Shown: piece by piece, positions 44,590-51,530 of the stretch
Layout of the letters: each line of letters starts with the position of its first letter
How positions within the stretch are numbered: position 1 is the first letter of the stretch
NCBI GenBank assembly: GCA_016932785.1
Contig: JAFGCJ010000001.1
Span: 79,113-143,112, forward strand
Direction: 5' to 3'
Length of the DNA: 64,000 nucleotides
DNA from: Candidatus Dojkabacteria bacterium
Lineage (GTDB): Bacteria > Patescibacteria > Dojkabacteria > SC72 > JAFGCJ01
Notes under the pieces: model-generated
Seen by the model: only the letters and a program-made list of their open reading frames with translations
What the model was told of the DNA's origin: nothing
The model's database searches: none
Made by a program: the position numbers and the translations under genes

Positions 44590-45471
44590 CTGAAAAAAAA
44601 CAGTATTGATAAACTAAAACGTAAGATTGAGAAGGTTCATCACAATCAGTATGAACTTACTCTTCCAGATGGAAGCCCCGCCCCTACTCCATTAAGGCTA
44701 TGTTCATGTGGTTTTGCTTCAGCGGCGAGCGGAATAGGCTTTGTTACCGGGCGAAAGGTAGAGCCAATTGATATCGGATTACGACTTATTCGAAATTGCA
44801 AATCAAATGTTCCTACTGCTAGAGTTTGTTATCCAGGTGTCGTTGTTGATGATCAGCCTCTCGATCTTGCTATAACTTGGATGCATGAAGGACAGAGGAT
44901 GGAAGATCTTGAAAAAGCAGGGAGGCAAATTCTGGAAGCGTATCTTTCAGCTTCCCTCAATGACTTGGATGAGGAACCTGATGCTGAGGTTTATATTAAA
45001 GATGCAGAAGCCGAGGAGTATACTCCTGGATTTAACCTTGCCCAGGGTATCGACAAACGGCCTCTTGCGGAACTACTACGCGATTCCTACGGAGTGAATG
45101 TGGCTATTTTGGGATGTGATAGTGACGCAACCCCGGGAGGATATGACATGGGTTCACATTACGGGGTTAGTAGTTCTGTTGAGCTTAAGAATAGCTTGTT
45201 GCGTCTTCTTAGTGGTGAAACCATCGAGGTAGAAGGTAAAATTGTTGGTGGAAAAAGAGGGTTTATTCAGGCATCTCTTGTTTGTGATAAGCTGGATTAT
45301 CTTGATATTACAGCTTCGACACATAATGTTATGATACCGGTAGGTTCGGGTGGGAGGAACAATACTATCTGTTTCTCTGATCCTGTCAATGGTGTTACAC
45401 AGCTAAAAGAAAATAAACTTCTCGATGCTTTGGGTAAAAGTTTTATAGTTGTCTGGAACTCTGATTCATAA
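44590..45471 (+). CDS. Unknown protein upstream of murE, start codon unresolved
   Basis: The frame ending at 45471 is open from 44512 and looks coding throughout (for example ELTLPDGSPAPTPLRL, then CSCGFASAASGIGFVTG), but there is no ATG, GTG or TTG before 44881. The first ATG (44881) would discard about 97 plausible residues. A CTG at 44590 or an ATT nearby may be used, or a frameshift or assembly error hides the true start. From 44590 the protein would have about 293 residues. No signal peptide or known family. It ends 17 bases before murE and is probably co-transcribed, so a role in precursor synthesis is possible. Confidence 0.6.
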   Translation: MKKNSIDKLKRKIEKVHHNQYELTLPDGSPAPTPLRLCSCGFASAASGIGFVTGRKVEPIDIGLRLIRNCKSNVPTARVCYPGVVVDDQPLDLAITWMHEGQRMEDLEKAGRQILEAYLSASLNDLDEEPDAEVYIKDAEAEEYTPGFNLAQGIDKRPLAELLRDSYGVNVAILGCDSDATPGGYDMGSHYGVSSSVELKNSLLRLLSGETIEVEGKIVGGKRGFIQASLVCDKLDYLDITASTHNVMIPVGSGGRNNTICFSDPVNGVTQLKENKLLDALGKSFIVVWNSDS

Positions 45472-45488
45472 TTTTGCTGGAGTAGTTA

Positions 45489-47123
45489 ATGGAATATTCT
45501 AATAAGAAAAAGGTGTTCTGTGTAGGCATGGGCGGCGGTGGTAATTTCTATATCGCAAAGTTTTTCATTTTGTTAGGAGCTGAGGTCTACGGTTCGGATA
45601 CACAAGAAAGTGACAATGTGAAACAGCTAGTAGATCTTGGAGTTAAGTTTGAAAAAGGTAATCCCCAAAAGCCTTTTGATAAGGACTTCGATCTGTGGAT
45701 ATATTCTGAAGCTTTGCCGAATGAAGCTCTTAGCAATCTCAAGGATTGGAATAAGGATATTCCTTCAGTTGAAGTTGGTGAGTTTTTCGATGAGCTTGTT
45801 GATAATTATGAAAAAGGTGTGCTGACTGATTCTGAAAGAGATGCATTTAATAAGTCAGATATTGCCCCATTGTATAAAGCTGATTTCAATCGAATGAAGT
45901 ATATAGGTGTGACCGGAACTGATGGTAAGACAACAACTTGTTCGATGATATACCATATTCTTAAGAGTTCCGGGTTTAAGCCGGCCATGATTACAACAGT
46001 TTCTGCAAAGATTGGCGATGAAGAGATTGATACTGGGTTTCATGTCACCACTCCCCCGGCGCAAGACCTGTATTGGTTTATTAAGAAAATAGAAGAAGCC
46101 GGGTGTACACATGTTGTTATTGAGGCGACCTCTCATGGATTGAGTATGGGAAGGTTGGCTGGTGCTAAATTTGATGTGGCGGTTTATACCAATATTACAG
46201 ATGAGCATCTTGATTATCATAAGGATTGGGACGGCGTTTTTGAGGCGAAGTCGCGTCTTATTAGAAAGCATTTAAAAGAAAAGGGAGTAGCAGTATTGAA
46301 TTACGATGATGAAAGATCGTATGGGAAGCTGAATGAATTGGCTCGGGAAACTTTAATCTATGGCTGGAGAAATAATCCTCAATCAAAAGATATCGATGTG
46401 GCTGCAGCAAACGTTAGTATTAGTGGTGATGCGATTAAATTTGATGTGGCTGATATTGCGGCGGATAAAAGTTATTCTGCTAAGTTACATCTTCTTGGAG
46501 ATTACAATATAAGCAACGCCCTGGCTTCAATTGCTGCTGCTAAGTGCGTTGGAGTATCGATTGAAGATTCGGTAAAGGCGTTGAGCACTTTTGAGGCTGT
46601 AACCGGTCGAATGGAAGTGCTTCAAAATGATCCATTTAAAGTTATTGTTGATTTTGCCCACACCCCGGGAGGTCTGGAGAATGCGCTTAGGTCTGTGAGA
46701 GATCTTCCTGGGAAAGGACGTTTGATTGCTGTGTTTGGCTGTGCCGGTAAACGTGATACCTACAAGCGCGCAAAGATGGGTAAAATTGCGGCGAAATATG
46801 CTGATATAACGATACTTACCGCTGAGGATCCCAGATTTGAAAAGCTTTCTGATATAAACGATGAAATCGAGAAGGGCTGGAAATCCGCAGGTAAATCGAT
46901 TACTTCGGGCAGAGAACTCTATCGTTTCGATGATGACTCTGCAAATGTTAAAGTGCGCCGAGATGCAATGAAAAAAGCCGTGGATATAGCGAGCCCTGGA
47001 GATATTGTTGTAGTTCTGGGTAAGTCGCATGAAAAAAGTTTATGCTTTGGGGTTACGGAATATCCGTGGAATGATATTGAAGAAATGGAAAAGATCTTGG
47101 GGCATGAAATTCAACATAATTGA
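45489..47123 (+). CDS. murE: MurE-type ligase with MurC-type N-terminal domain
   Basis: A 544-residue Mur ligase. The catalytic and C-terminal parts are MurE-like: GVTGTDGKTTT near residue 140, then TTPPAQDLYWFI, VVIEATSHGLSMGRLAG, DFAHTPGGLENALR and VFGCAGKRD. The specificity motif reads EDPR (446-449) where meso-DAP enzymes have DNPR, so the third amino acid is unclear. The N-terminal 130 residues are not the normal MurE domain. They form a Rossmann fold with VFCVGMGGGGNFYIAKFF and YGSDTQESDNV, as in MurC/Mpl. It lies downstream of an unknown gene and is the last mur gene of the cluster. Confidence 0.85.
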   Translation: MEYSNKKKVFCVGMGGGGNFYIAKFFILLGAEVYGSDTQESDNVKQLVDLGVKFEKGNPQKPFDKDFDLWIYSEALPNEALSNLKDWNKDIPSVEVGEFFDELVDNYEKGVLTDSERDAFNKSDIAPLYKADFNRMKYIGVTGTDGKTTTCSMIYHILKSSGFKPAMITTVSAKIGDEEIDTGFHVTTPPAQDLYWFIKKIEEAGCTHVVIEATSHGLSMGRLAGAKFDVAVYTNITDEHLDYHKDWDGVFEAKSRLIRKHLKEKGVAVLNYDDERSYGKLNELARETLIYGWRNNPQSKDIDVAAANVSISGDAIKFDVADIAADKSYSAKLHLLGDYNISNALASIAAAKCVGVSIEDSVKALSTFEAVTGRMEVLQNDPFKVIVDFAHTPGGLENALRSVRDLPGKGRLIAVFGCAGKRDTYKRAKMGKIAAKYADITILTAEDPRFEKLSDINDEIEKGWKSAGKSITSGRELYRFDDDSANVKVRRDAMKKAVDIASPGDIVVVLGKSHEKSLCFGVTEYPWNDIEEMEKILGHEIQHN

Positions 47124-47148
47124 TGAGAAATTGAGTTTTCATTATACT
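47120..47148 (+). promoter_or_regulatory. Promoter of the 54-residue ORF
   Basis: A -35 TTGATG (47120-47125), 17-base spacer and -10 TATACT (47143-47148) lie directly after murE. Transcription would start near 47155, 30 bases before the ATG at 47185. Confidence 0.5.
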
Positions 47149-47184
47149 TATGTAAAGACGATCTAAATTCGTTTCTATTTATTT

Positions 47185-47349
47185 ATGGCATCAATAAATA
47201 AAGAATGGGTTATGAACCGGTCAAATCTCAATTCTCTTAGGCGTGCGGCAATCGATGCAGCTGATGAAATAAGTGTGTCAGATGATGCTGAGAGATGGCT
47301 CCGGGAACTGGCGGAGGTTGCAGCAAGGCTAATGAGGGTTATTGAATAG
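47185..47349 (+). CDS. 54-residue protein, function unknown
   Basis: A short ORF (MASINKEWVMNRSNL start, RLMRVIE end) encodes an Ala/Arg/Glu-rich, probably helical peptide. It has a promoter of its own and lies in the gap between murE and a coiled-coil gene. No Shine-Dalgarno site is visible. Amphipathic helical pattern and promoter support it, but homologues are not known to me. Confidence 0.45.
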   Translation: MASINKEWVMNRSNLNSLRRAAIDAADEISVSDDAERWLRELAEVAARLMRVIE

Positions 47350-47470
47350 CTTAGTGTAGTAAATTTGTTCTAGATATAGCGTTTTCGGCTGATGCTATTT
47401 ATTTTTCCTTTCTACTCTTGTTAGAAGTCGTGAGTATAAGAGGCCTTGGTGCTTCAATCTTGATAGGTTT

Positions 47471-47499
47471 TTGAGTCAAATATCATGGTGGTATATAGT
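47471..47499 (+). promoter_or_regulatory. Promoter of the coiled-coil gene at 47541
   Basis: A -35 TTGAGT (47471-47476), exact 17-base spacer and -10 TATAGT (47494-47499). The leader would be about 35 bases. The gap 47350-47470 holds nothing else I can identify. Confidence 0.55.
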
Positions 47500-47540
47500 G
47501 GTGAAACCCTCCCTGCAATATAAGTTTTAAATATCAAGCA

Positions 47541-47924
47541 ATGTCACTTACAGATAGTGATATCGAAAGAATTGGAGCTGTTGTAGATGAACGGCTGGAT
47601 AACAGATTTGGGGTTGATGATATGAAGCTTATGGAGAAAGTTGATCGTCTTGTGGAGGAGAAGGTTAAGGAGAATATCAATAGACTTCTTGAGTATTTTG
47701 TTACGAAACCTGAGCTTGAGCAGAAGCTTGAGAAAGCTGTCGAAAAATTACTTTCAGATTTGGGTGGGAAAATATCAAAATTACAGGACGTTGTTCTCGG
47801 AATTAAGTCTGATCTTGATTATGAAATAAAGCTTATCTCAGGAGGGATATTGGAGCGGCATGAAGATATGCTTGAGAATCATGAAAAAAGAATCTCATTA
47901 CTTGAGGATAAAGGAAGCCATTAA
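47541..47924 (+). CDS. Small coiled-coil protein
   Basis: A 127-residue, highly charged, almost entirely helical protein with heptad-like leucines (for example LVEEKVKENINRLLEYF, KLEKAVEKLLSDL). No membrane helix or Cys. It is similar in style to small coiled-coil proteins annotated as hypothetical in many bacteria. Its stop overlaps the end of thiI on the other strand by four bases. Confidence 0.65.
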   Translation: MSLTDSDIERIGAVVDERLDNRFGVDDMKLMEKVDRLVEEKVKENINRLLEYFVTKPELEQKLEKAVEKLLSDLGGKISKLQDVVLGIKSDLDYEIKLISGGILERHEDMLENHEKRISLLEDKGSH

Positions 47925-49108
47925 TTTGGAGATATTACTTTTGGGGTAGTATCATTGAGCGTGTCTTGTATTATCTTGTCATATGAATGAAACTTGCCCT
48001 CCTCCTCTATTATTTTCGAGATGCTGACTTTCGTTCTTGCATGACGATCGATTATGGAGCAGCAGTCCTTACCGGGCTGTATTGAAGTAATGTATGTTCC
48101 GATACGTTTGGACAGTGAAATTATCTCCTCTTTATCCATTCCTATTAATGGTCGGAAACAGACTGTGTTTTCGAGGGCATCATTAGTGGCATTGAGGTTC
48201 TCGATTGTTTGTGAGGCGACCTGACCCAGGTTGTCGCCTGTAGCTATGGCATCGATTTTATTATCCATACATAGTTTTTCGGCGATTCTTAACATGAATC
48301 TTCTGAACAGCACAAGTTCGTATTCTGTGTCTATCTCGGTGATTCCTAGATTAAAATGTAGATATGGTGCTAAGTACATTCGGCTTTTACCAGTAAATTT
48401 TGTCATCTCTTTTGCAAGTTTCATTATTTTCGAGTCGTCGCCGGGTTCATTGACATAGAAATGAAGGAAATCAATACTGCAGCCTCTTTTGGCCATCATA
48501 TGTGCTGCTACCGGAGAGTCTATACCACCGGAAAGGAGGACTAGCACGCGTCCATTACTTCCTACCGGTAGGCCTCCCGGTCCCGGAGTCTTTGTGTCGT
48601 AAACGAATATCTCTGTGGGATTGATTTCAAGGGAATAAGTGTCGTCGGGGTTAGTTAAATCGACTTTCTTGTAATCTGTTTTAGCAATAATGTTTGCTCC
48701 GATTTGTCTTTCTATTTCTGCCGACTTGGGGGTATAGGTTTTGTCTGCTCTTTTACATGAGATTTTAAATGTTCTTTTGGAGTCTGCTTTGGCGTGTGCT
48801 CTTGAGGTGATTATTTTTGAAATTGTGTCGAGGTCTGATTTTCTGGGAAGGGCCTCGACAGCAGCAAACCACTTTATTCCAAATGTTGTTTTAAGGATTT
48901 GAGGGATAGTCTCCTTTTGGGATGTGCTTTCGATTTCCAGTGTAAGATATTTGTTTTTAATTTCAATATTAGGTTCCCCTTCTCTGTGCTTCATCCGGTT
49001 TTTAATATTTCGTTTAAGTTGGAATTCAAAATCCTTACGATTCTTACCTTTAAGTCCTATTTCACCATAATGAATGAGGTATGTTTGTTTGAGTTTTTTC
49101 GGTTTCAT
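47921..49108 (-). CDS. thiI: tRNA 4-thiouridine synthase ThiI (no rhodanese domain)
   Basis: A 395-residue ThiI: N-terminal ferredoxin-like and THUMP domains (start with YLIHYGEIGLKGKNRKDFE) and a PP-loop adenylation domain with VLLSGGIDSPVAAHMM. It makes s4U8 in tRNA. The C-terminal rhodanese domain of the E. coli enzyme is absent, as in many short ThiI proteins, so sulfur would come directly from a cysteine desulfurase or through the CC pair in GKDCCSIID. Confidence 0.92.
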   Translation of the reverse strand: MKPKKLKQTYLIHYGEIGLKGKNRKDFEFQLKRNIKNRMKHREGEPNIEIKNKYLTLEIESTSQKETIPQILKTTFGIKWFAAVEALPRKSDLDTISKIITSRAHAKADSKRTFKISCKRADKTYTPKSAEIERQIGANIIAKTDYKKVDLTNPDDTYSLEINPTEIFVYDTKTPGPGGLPVGSNGRVLVLLSGGIDSPVAAHMMAKRGCSIDFLHFYVNEPGDDSKIMKLAKEMTKFTGKSRMYLAPYLHFNLGITEIDTEYELVLFRRFMLRIAEKLCMDNKIDAIATGDNLGQVASQTIENLNATNDALENTVCFRPLIGMDKEEIISLSKRIGTYITSIQPGKDCCSIIDRHARTKVSISKIIEEEGKFHSYDKIIQDTLNDTTPKVISPN

Positions 49109-49296
49109 AGATCAATTTTATCATTGTAAATGATTGTTCGCCTAGGTGTGCGGGTAGGACCTTTTATATTGTGCTTTTTCGTTACTTGCTTCTTCTGCAA
49201 GAAATTTTACGATGCTTGCGGATGGTTCGGTCGGATGATTATGTGTGCCTAGTGTGACGGAAGAAGTTATTGTGAATGAGGGTGATTTTTTGTTTC

Positions 49297-50382
49297 CTAC
49301 TCCTCCGGCTTTTCCAGTAGCATTTGTTCTGAACCTACTTCGACACCGGAAATTTTTAGAACGTCCTTATCTACTTTGGTGAATTCCTTTGAGGCTCTGT
49401 TGTACGCACCTACTGTTGATCCAAGATGTTTTCCAACCTTTTCAATGTGATCCTGGTAGTTTGTAAGGTGTTTTCCAAGAACCGCTACTCTCTTGATAAC
49501 TTCCTGGACTGATTCTTCAACCTGAAGCGCCTTGAGGGCTTGGAGAATGGTTTGAAGGTATGCATAAAATGTATTCGGTGAGACGAGTACTACACCTTTC
49601 TTGAATGCATAATTGATTAGATCTTCTGAGGAAACTTTCATTGCACCGACCTTATAGGCCAGTAGATTATAGAAGATTCCTTCAGCAGGAATAAACATTA
49701 ATGCGAAGTCTGTAGTTCCTTCGTCTGTTCTGATGTATTTAGAGGTCTCATCTATTCTGGCTTTTAGATCGGATTTGAATTGCTTTTCAAGTTCTTCGCG
49801 GCGTGATTTGTCATTTTCCTTTTGGATTTCGTTGTATTTTTCCAGAGAAAACTTGGCATCTATGGGGATAATTTTGTCTTTAACGAAGATTGCGGCATCG
49901 ACGATTTCGCCGTCAGCAAATTTGTATTGGATTTTGTAGGTTCCCTGCGGCATGACTTTGCTTAGTAGATCTTCAAGAAAAAACTCACCCAGGATACCTC
50001 TCTGCTTAGGATTTTTAAGAATGTTTTCGAGGCTTTGAAGCTGTGTTGCGAACTCCACTACTCTCTTGTTTGTTTCGTCGAGCTTGGTAAGACGTTCTGT
50101 GACGTCTTTAATAGTCTTGTTGCTTTCCTTGCTAAGTTCCTGAAGCATTCGGGTATTTGTGCTGGACTGCTTCTGGAGGCCGTCTGTCAGGATTTTTTGT
50201 TGAGACGTGAGTTTCTGATCGAGCTGCTGGACAAGTTGACCTATCTGGTTCTGAAGAAGCATCAGGCTCTTTTCGTCGTCTGGTTTTTGAAGTTTTTTGA
50301 CTTGGGTGTAGATTAAAACTCCGGCTATTAGAACAGCGACTATAAGAAAAATTATTAGAATGGCAATAGTTGTGGTGTTCAT
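49297..50382 (-). CDS. rmuC: RmuC-family DNA recombination protein
   Basis: A 361-residue RmuC: N-terminal transmembrane helix (about residues 5-27), a long coiled coil (30-125), and the RmuC nuclease-like domain with NPKQRGILGEFFLEDLL, DAIFVKDKIIPIDAKFSLEKY (in two parts) and DFALMFIPAEGIFYNL. RmuC limits inversions and rearrangements at repeats. TATAAT lies 7 bases before the ATG, so it is probably leaderless, although it also lies downstream of the structured region 50400-50830. Confidence 0.92.
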   Translation of the reverse strand: MNTTTIAILIIFLIVAVLIAGVLIYTQVKKLQKPDDEKSLMLLQNQIGQLVQQLDQKLTSQQKILTDGLQKQSSTNTRMLQELSKESNKTIKDVTERLTKLDETNKRVVEFATQLQSLENILKNPKQRGILGEFFLEDLLSKVMPQGTYKIQYKFADGEIVDAAIFVKDKIIPIDAKFSLEKYNEIQKENDKSRREELEKQFKSDLKARIDETSKYIRTDEGTTDFALMFIPAEGIFYNLLAYKVGAMKVSSEDLINYAFKKGVVLVSPNTFYAYLQTILQALKALQVEESVQEVIKRVAVLGKHLTNYQDHIEKVGKHLGSTVGAYNRASKEFTKVDKDVLKISGVEVGSEQMLLEKPEE

Positions 50383-50389
50383 GAAATAG

Positions 50390-50395
50390 ATTATA
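50390..50395 (-). promoter_or_regulatory. -10 box of leaderless rmuC transcript
   Basis: Minus-strand TATAAT (50395-50390) followed after 7 bases by the ATG at 50382. No strong -35. Confidence 0.5.
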
Positions 50396-50428
50396 TGTGA
50401 TTTGTGAAATTGGGGAAAGTATTGGAAG

Positions 50429-50512
50429 GGATTACATCGCTAGCTTTCCGAGTTTAATGAAAATTGTTGAAGTCTCGTTGGGCTGCGTTTAGAAAGCTAG
50501 CGATGTGAATCC
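50429..50512 (-). repeat. Long imperfect inverted repeat (about 20-bp arms, 43-base loop)
   Basis: Arms at 50429-50448 and 50492-50512 pair over 15 perfect bases (ACATCGCTAGCTTTC and its complement), then, after a one-base bulge, another five. Each arm contains the palindrome GCTAGC. As RNA it would make a stable stem with a 43-base loop after the 31-residue ORF and before rmuC. No U-tract follows, so it is not a classical terminator. It could be an RNase III site, a small RNA or a transposon-like remnant. Confidence 0.75.
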
Positions 50513-50535
50513 GGCTGGATCTGTTTGGTGCACAG

Positions 50536-50631
50536 CTACTTTTGGTTCAGGGTCCCTTTTTTGCCTTGTTTCTTTTCTCTCTTGGATGTTCTTCGATTTT
50601 TAGTTCCCTGAATCTGAACCTTCTTTGGCAT
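50536..50631 (-). CDS. 31-residue very basic peptide with strong ribosome-binding site
   Basis: A short ORF (MPKKVQIQGTKNRR at the start, rich in Lys, Arg, Gln and Thr) follows a strong GGAGGTGA ribosome-binding site (50648-50641), stronger than nearly any other in the window. It is preceded by two competing hairpins and a good promoter at 50828-50799. Size and charge recall tiny ribosomal or nucleic-acid-binding proteins, but I recognise no family. It lies in a 473-base gap with no longer gene. Confidence 0.5.
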   Translation of the reverse strand: MPKKVQIQGTKNRRTSKREKKQGKKGTLNQK

Positions 50632-50657
50632 TTCCTGAGTCACCTCCAGTCCCTAAA

Positions 50658-50725
50658 GATAATGAAACACACCCAGAAGTCGTGGATACAACCTCTAGGT
50701 GTGTTTCACTATCAAAGACTGATAG
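50658..50725 (-). promoter_or_regulatory. Two mutually exclusive hairpins in a leader RNA
   Basis: Hairpin A pairs 50698-50713 with 50658-50673 (16 bp, one mismatch, 24-base loop). Hairpin B pairs 50720-50725 with 50709-50714 (6 bp, 5-base loop). They share 50709-50713, so only one can form at a time. Both lie between the promoter and the ribosome-binding site of the 31-residue ORF, the layout of an attenuator or ligand-responsive leader. No known riboswitch class is recognised. Confidence 0.5.
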
Positions 50726-50798
50726 CCGGATTTATATTACTGAGGAATTATTATCCTTGCGTGTAACAATTCACTCATTGTAATGAAAGAACAGCTAT

Positions 50799-50828
50799 AG
50801 ATTAGCATTTTGCTGGAAATGTTGTCAA
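50799..50828 (-). promoter_or_regulatory. Promoter of the structured leader and 31-residue ORF
   Basis: A perfect -35 TTGACA (50828-50823), 18-base spacer and -10 TAATCT (50804-50799) with an extended TG. Transcription would start near 50792, giving a leader of about 160 bases. Confidence 0.55.
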
Positions 50829-50855
50829 TGGGTGTGGTGGAATAGAAGTTCTTGT

Positions 50856-51320
50856 CTAGCCCTCTCCTGCGTCATATGCCCGTGAGAGAAGTTCCGAAAA
50901 TTTTTCATCAAAAATGGAAGTAGCATCGGCAACACCAAGCCTCTCTACTTCCCTCATTGGCTCAAGGTGTTTATTGATGGCTTTTCCTAGAACGGTCTCT
51001 CTTTGGTTTGCCTCTTTTGGAGGGATTGTTATTTTGACTCCAGAGATTAAATGTTCTGCTAGTATTCCGTTTTCGGTTTCTTCGTATCTTACAAGCGGGT
51101 TATCCTCGCTCGTGTCATCCTCCGAAGCTTGATAGCTGTCTTTTCTTTTCTCTTTTAGCCAGTCGATATATCTTAGGATGAACTCGCTTTCATCTCCGAT
51201 CTCACCAGAGCTTGCAGCATTTGCGGTCGCGATAGCGAGGTGTTCAAATACCGGCTCGAGTGTTCGTGCAATTCTTTCTTCGTGATGGGCTGTTGTCATC
51301 TTATCGAAAGTTTGTTGCAT
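50856..51320 (-). CDS. Protein of unknown function
   Basis: A 154-residue acidic, helical, cytoplasmic protein (start MQQTFDKMTTAHHEER; an ATG at residue 8 is an alternative start). It has no membrane helix or Cys. Promoter-like TGgTATACT lies at 51369-51361. It precedes the structured 470-base gap. No family recognised. Confidence 0.6.
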   Translation of the reverse strand: MQQTFDKMTTAHHEERIARTLEPVFEHLAIATANAASSGEIGDESEFILRYIDWLKEKRKDSYQASEDDTSEDNPLVRYEETENGILAEHLISGVKITIPPKEANQRETVLGKAINKHLEPMREVERLGVADATSIFDEKFSELLSRAYDAGEG

Positions 51321-51360
51321 TAAGGGTAGGTTTGTGGTTAGAAGTAATCTGTCTTATATC

Positions 51361-51369
51361 AGTATACCA
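51361..51369 (-). promoter_or_regulatory. Extended -10 promoter of the gene at 50856-51320
   Basis: Minus-strand TGgTATACT (51369-51361) is an extended -10; the start of transcription would be near 51354, about 34 bases before the ATG. The -35 region is weak. Confidence 0.4.
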
Positions 51370-51470
51370 CCGTTTGGTGATTTTTCTACACTTCAAATGA
51401 CTGGATCAAGATTGAGTGTGAATCTGTTTTTGAGAGTCTGTGTGGGAGCTGTATTTACTGCTCGATATTA

Positions 51471-51499
51471 TTGATTTGGCCACTCGAATTCTGTATACT
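51471..51499 (+). promoter_or_regulatory. Promoter of the 943-residue surface protein
   Basis: A -35 TTGATT (51471-51476), exact 17-base spacer and -10 TATACT (51494-51499). The leader to the ATG at 51531 would be about 25 bases. Confidence 0.65.
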
Positions 51500-51530
51500 T
51501 TGGGCGTATCCTTACTGTCGTTAATTTTTA

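Noticed and set aside
49142..49296. An open minus-strand frame after rmuC (with NHPTEPSASIVKFLAEEAS) that looks coding
   Set aside because: There is no ATG, GTG or TTG in the frame after the upstream in-frame stop, and it ends before thiI; without a start or homologue it cannot be supported as a gene.
50383..50855. tmRNA, RNase P RNA or SRP RNA in the 470-base gap
   Set aside because: I looked for their hallmark motifs on both strands and found none; the region instead has a promoter, switching hairpins and a short ORF.
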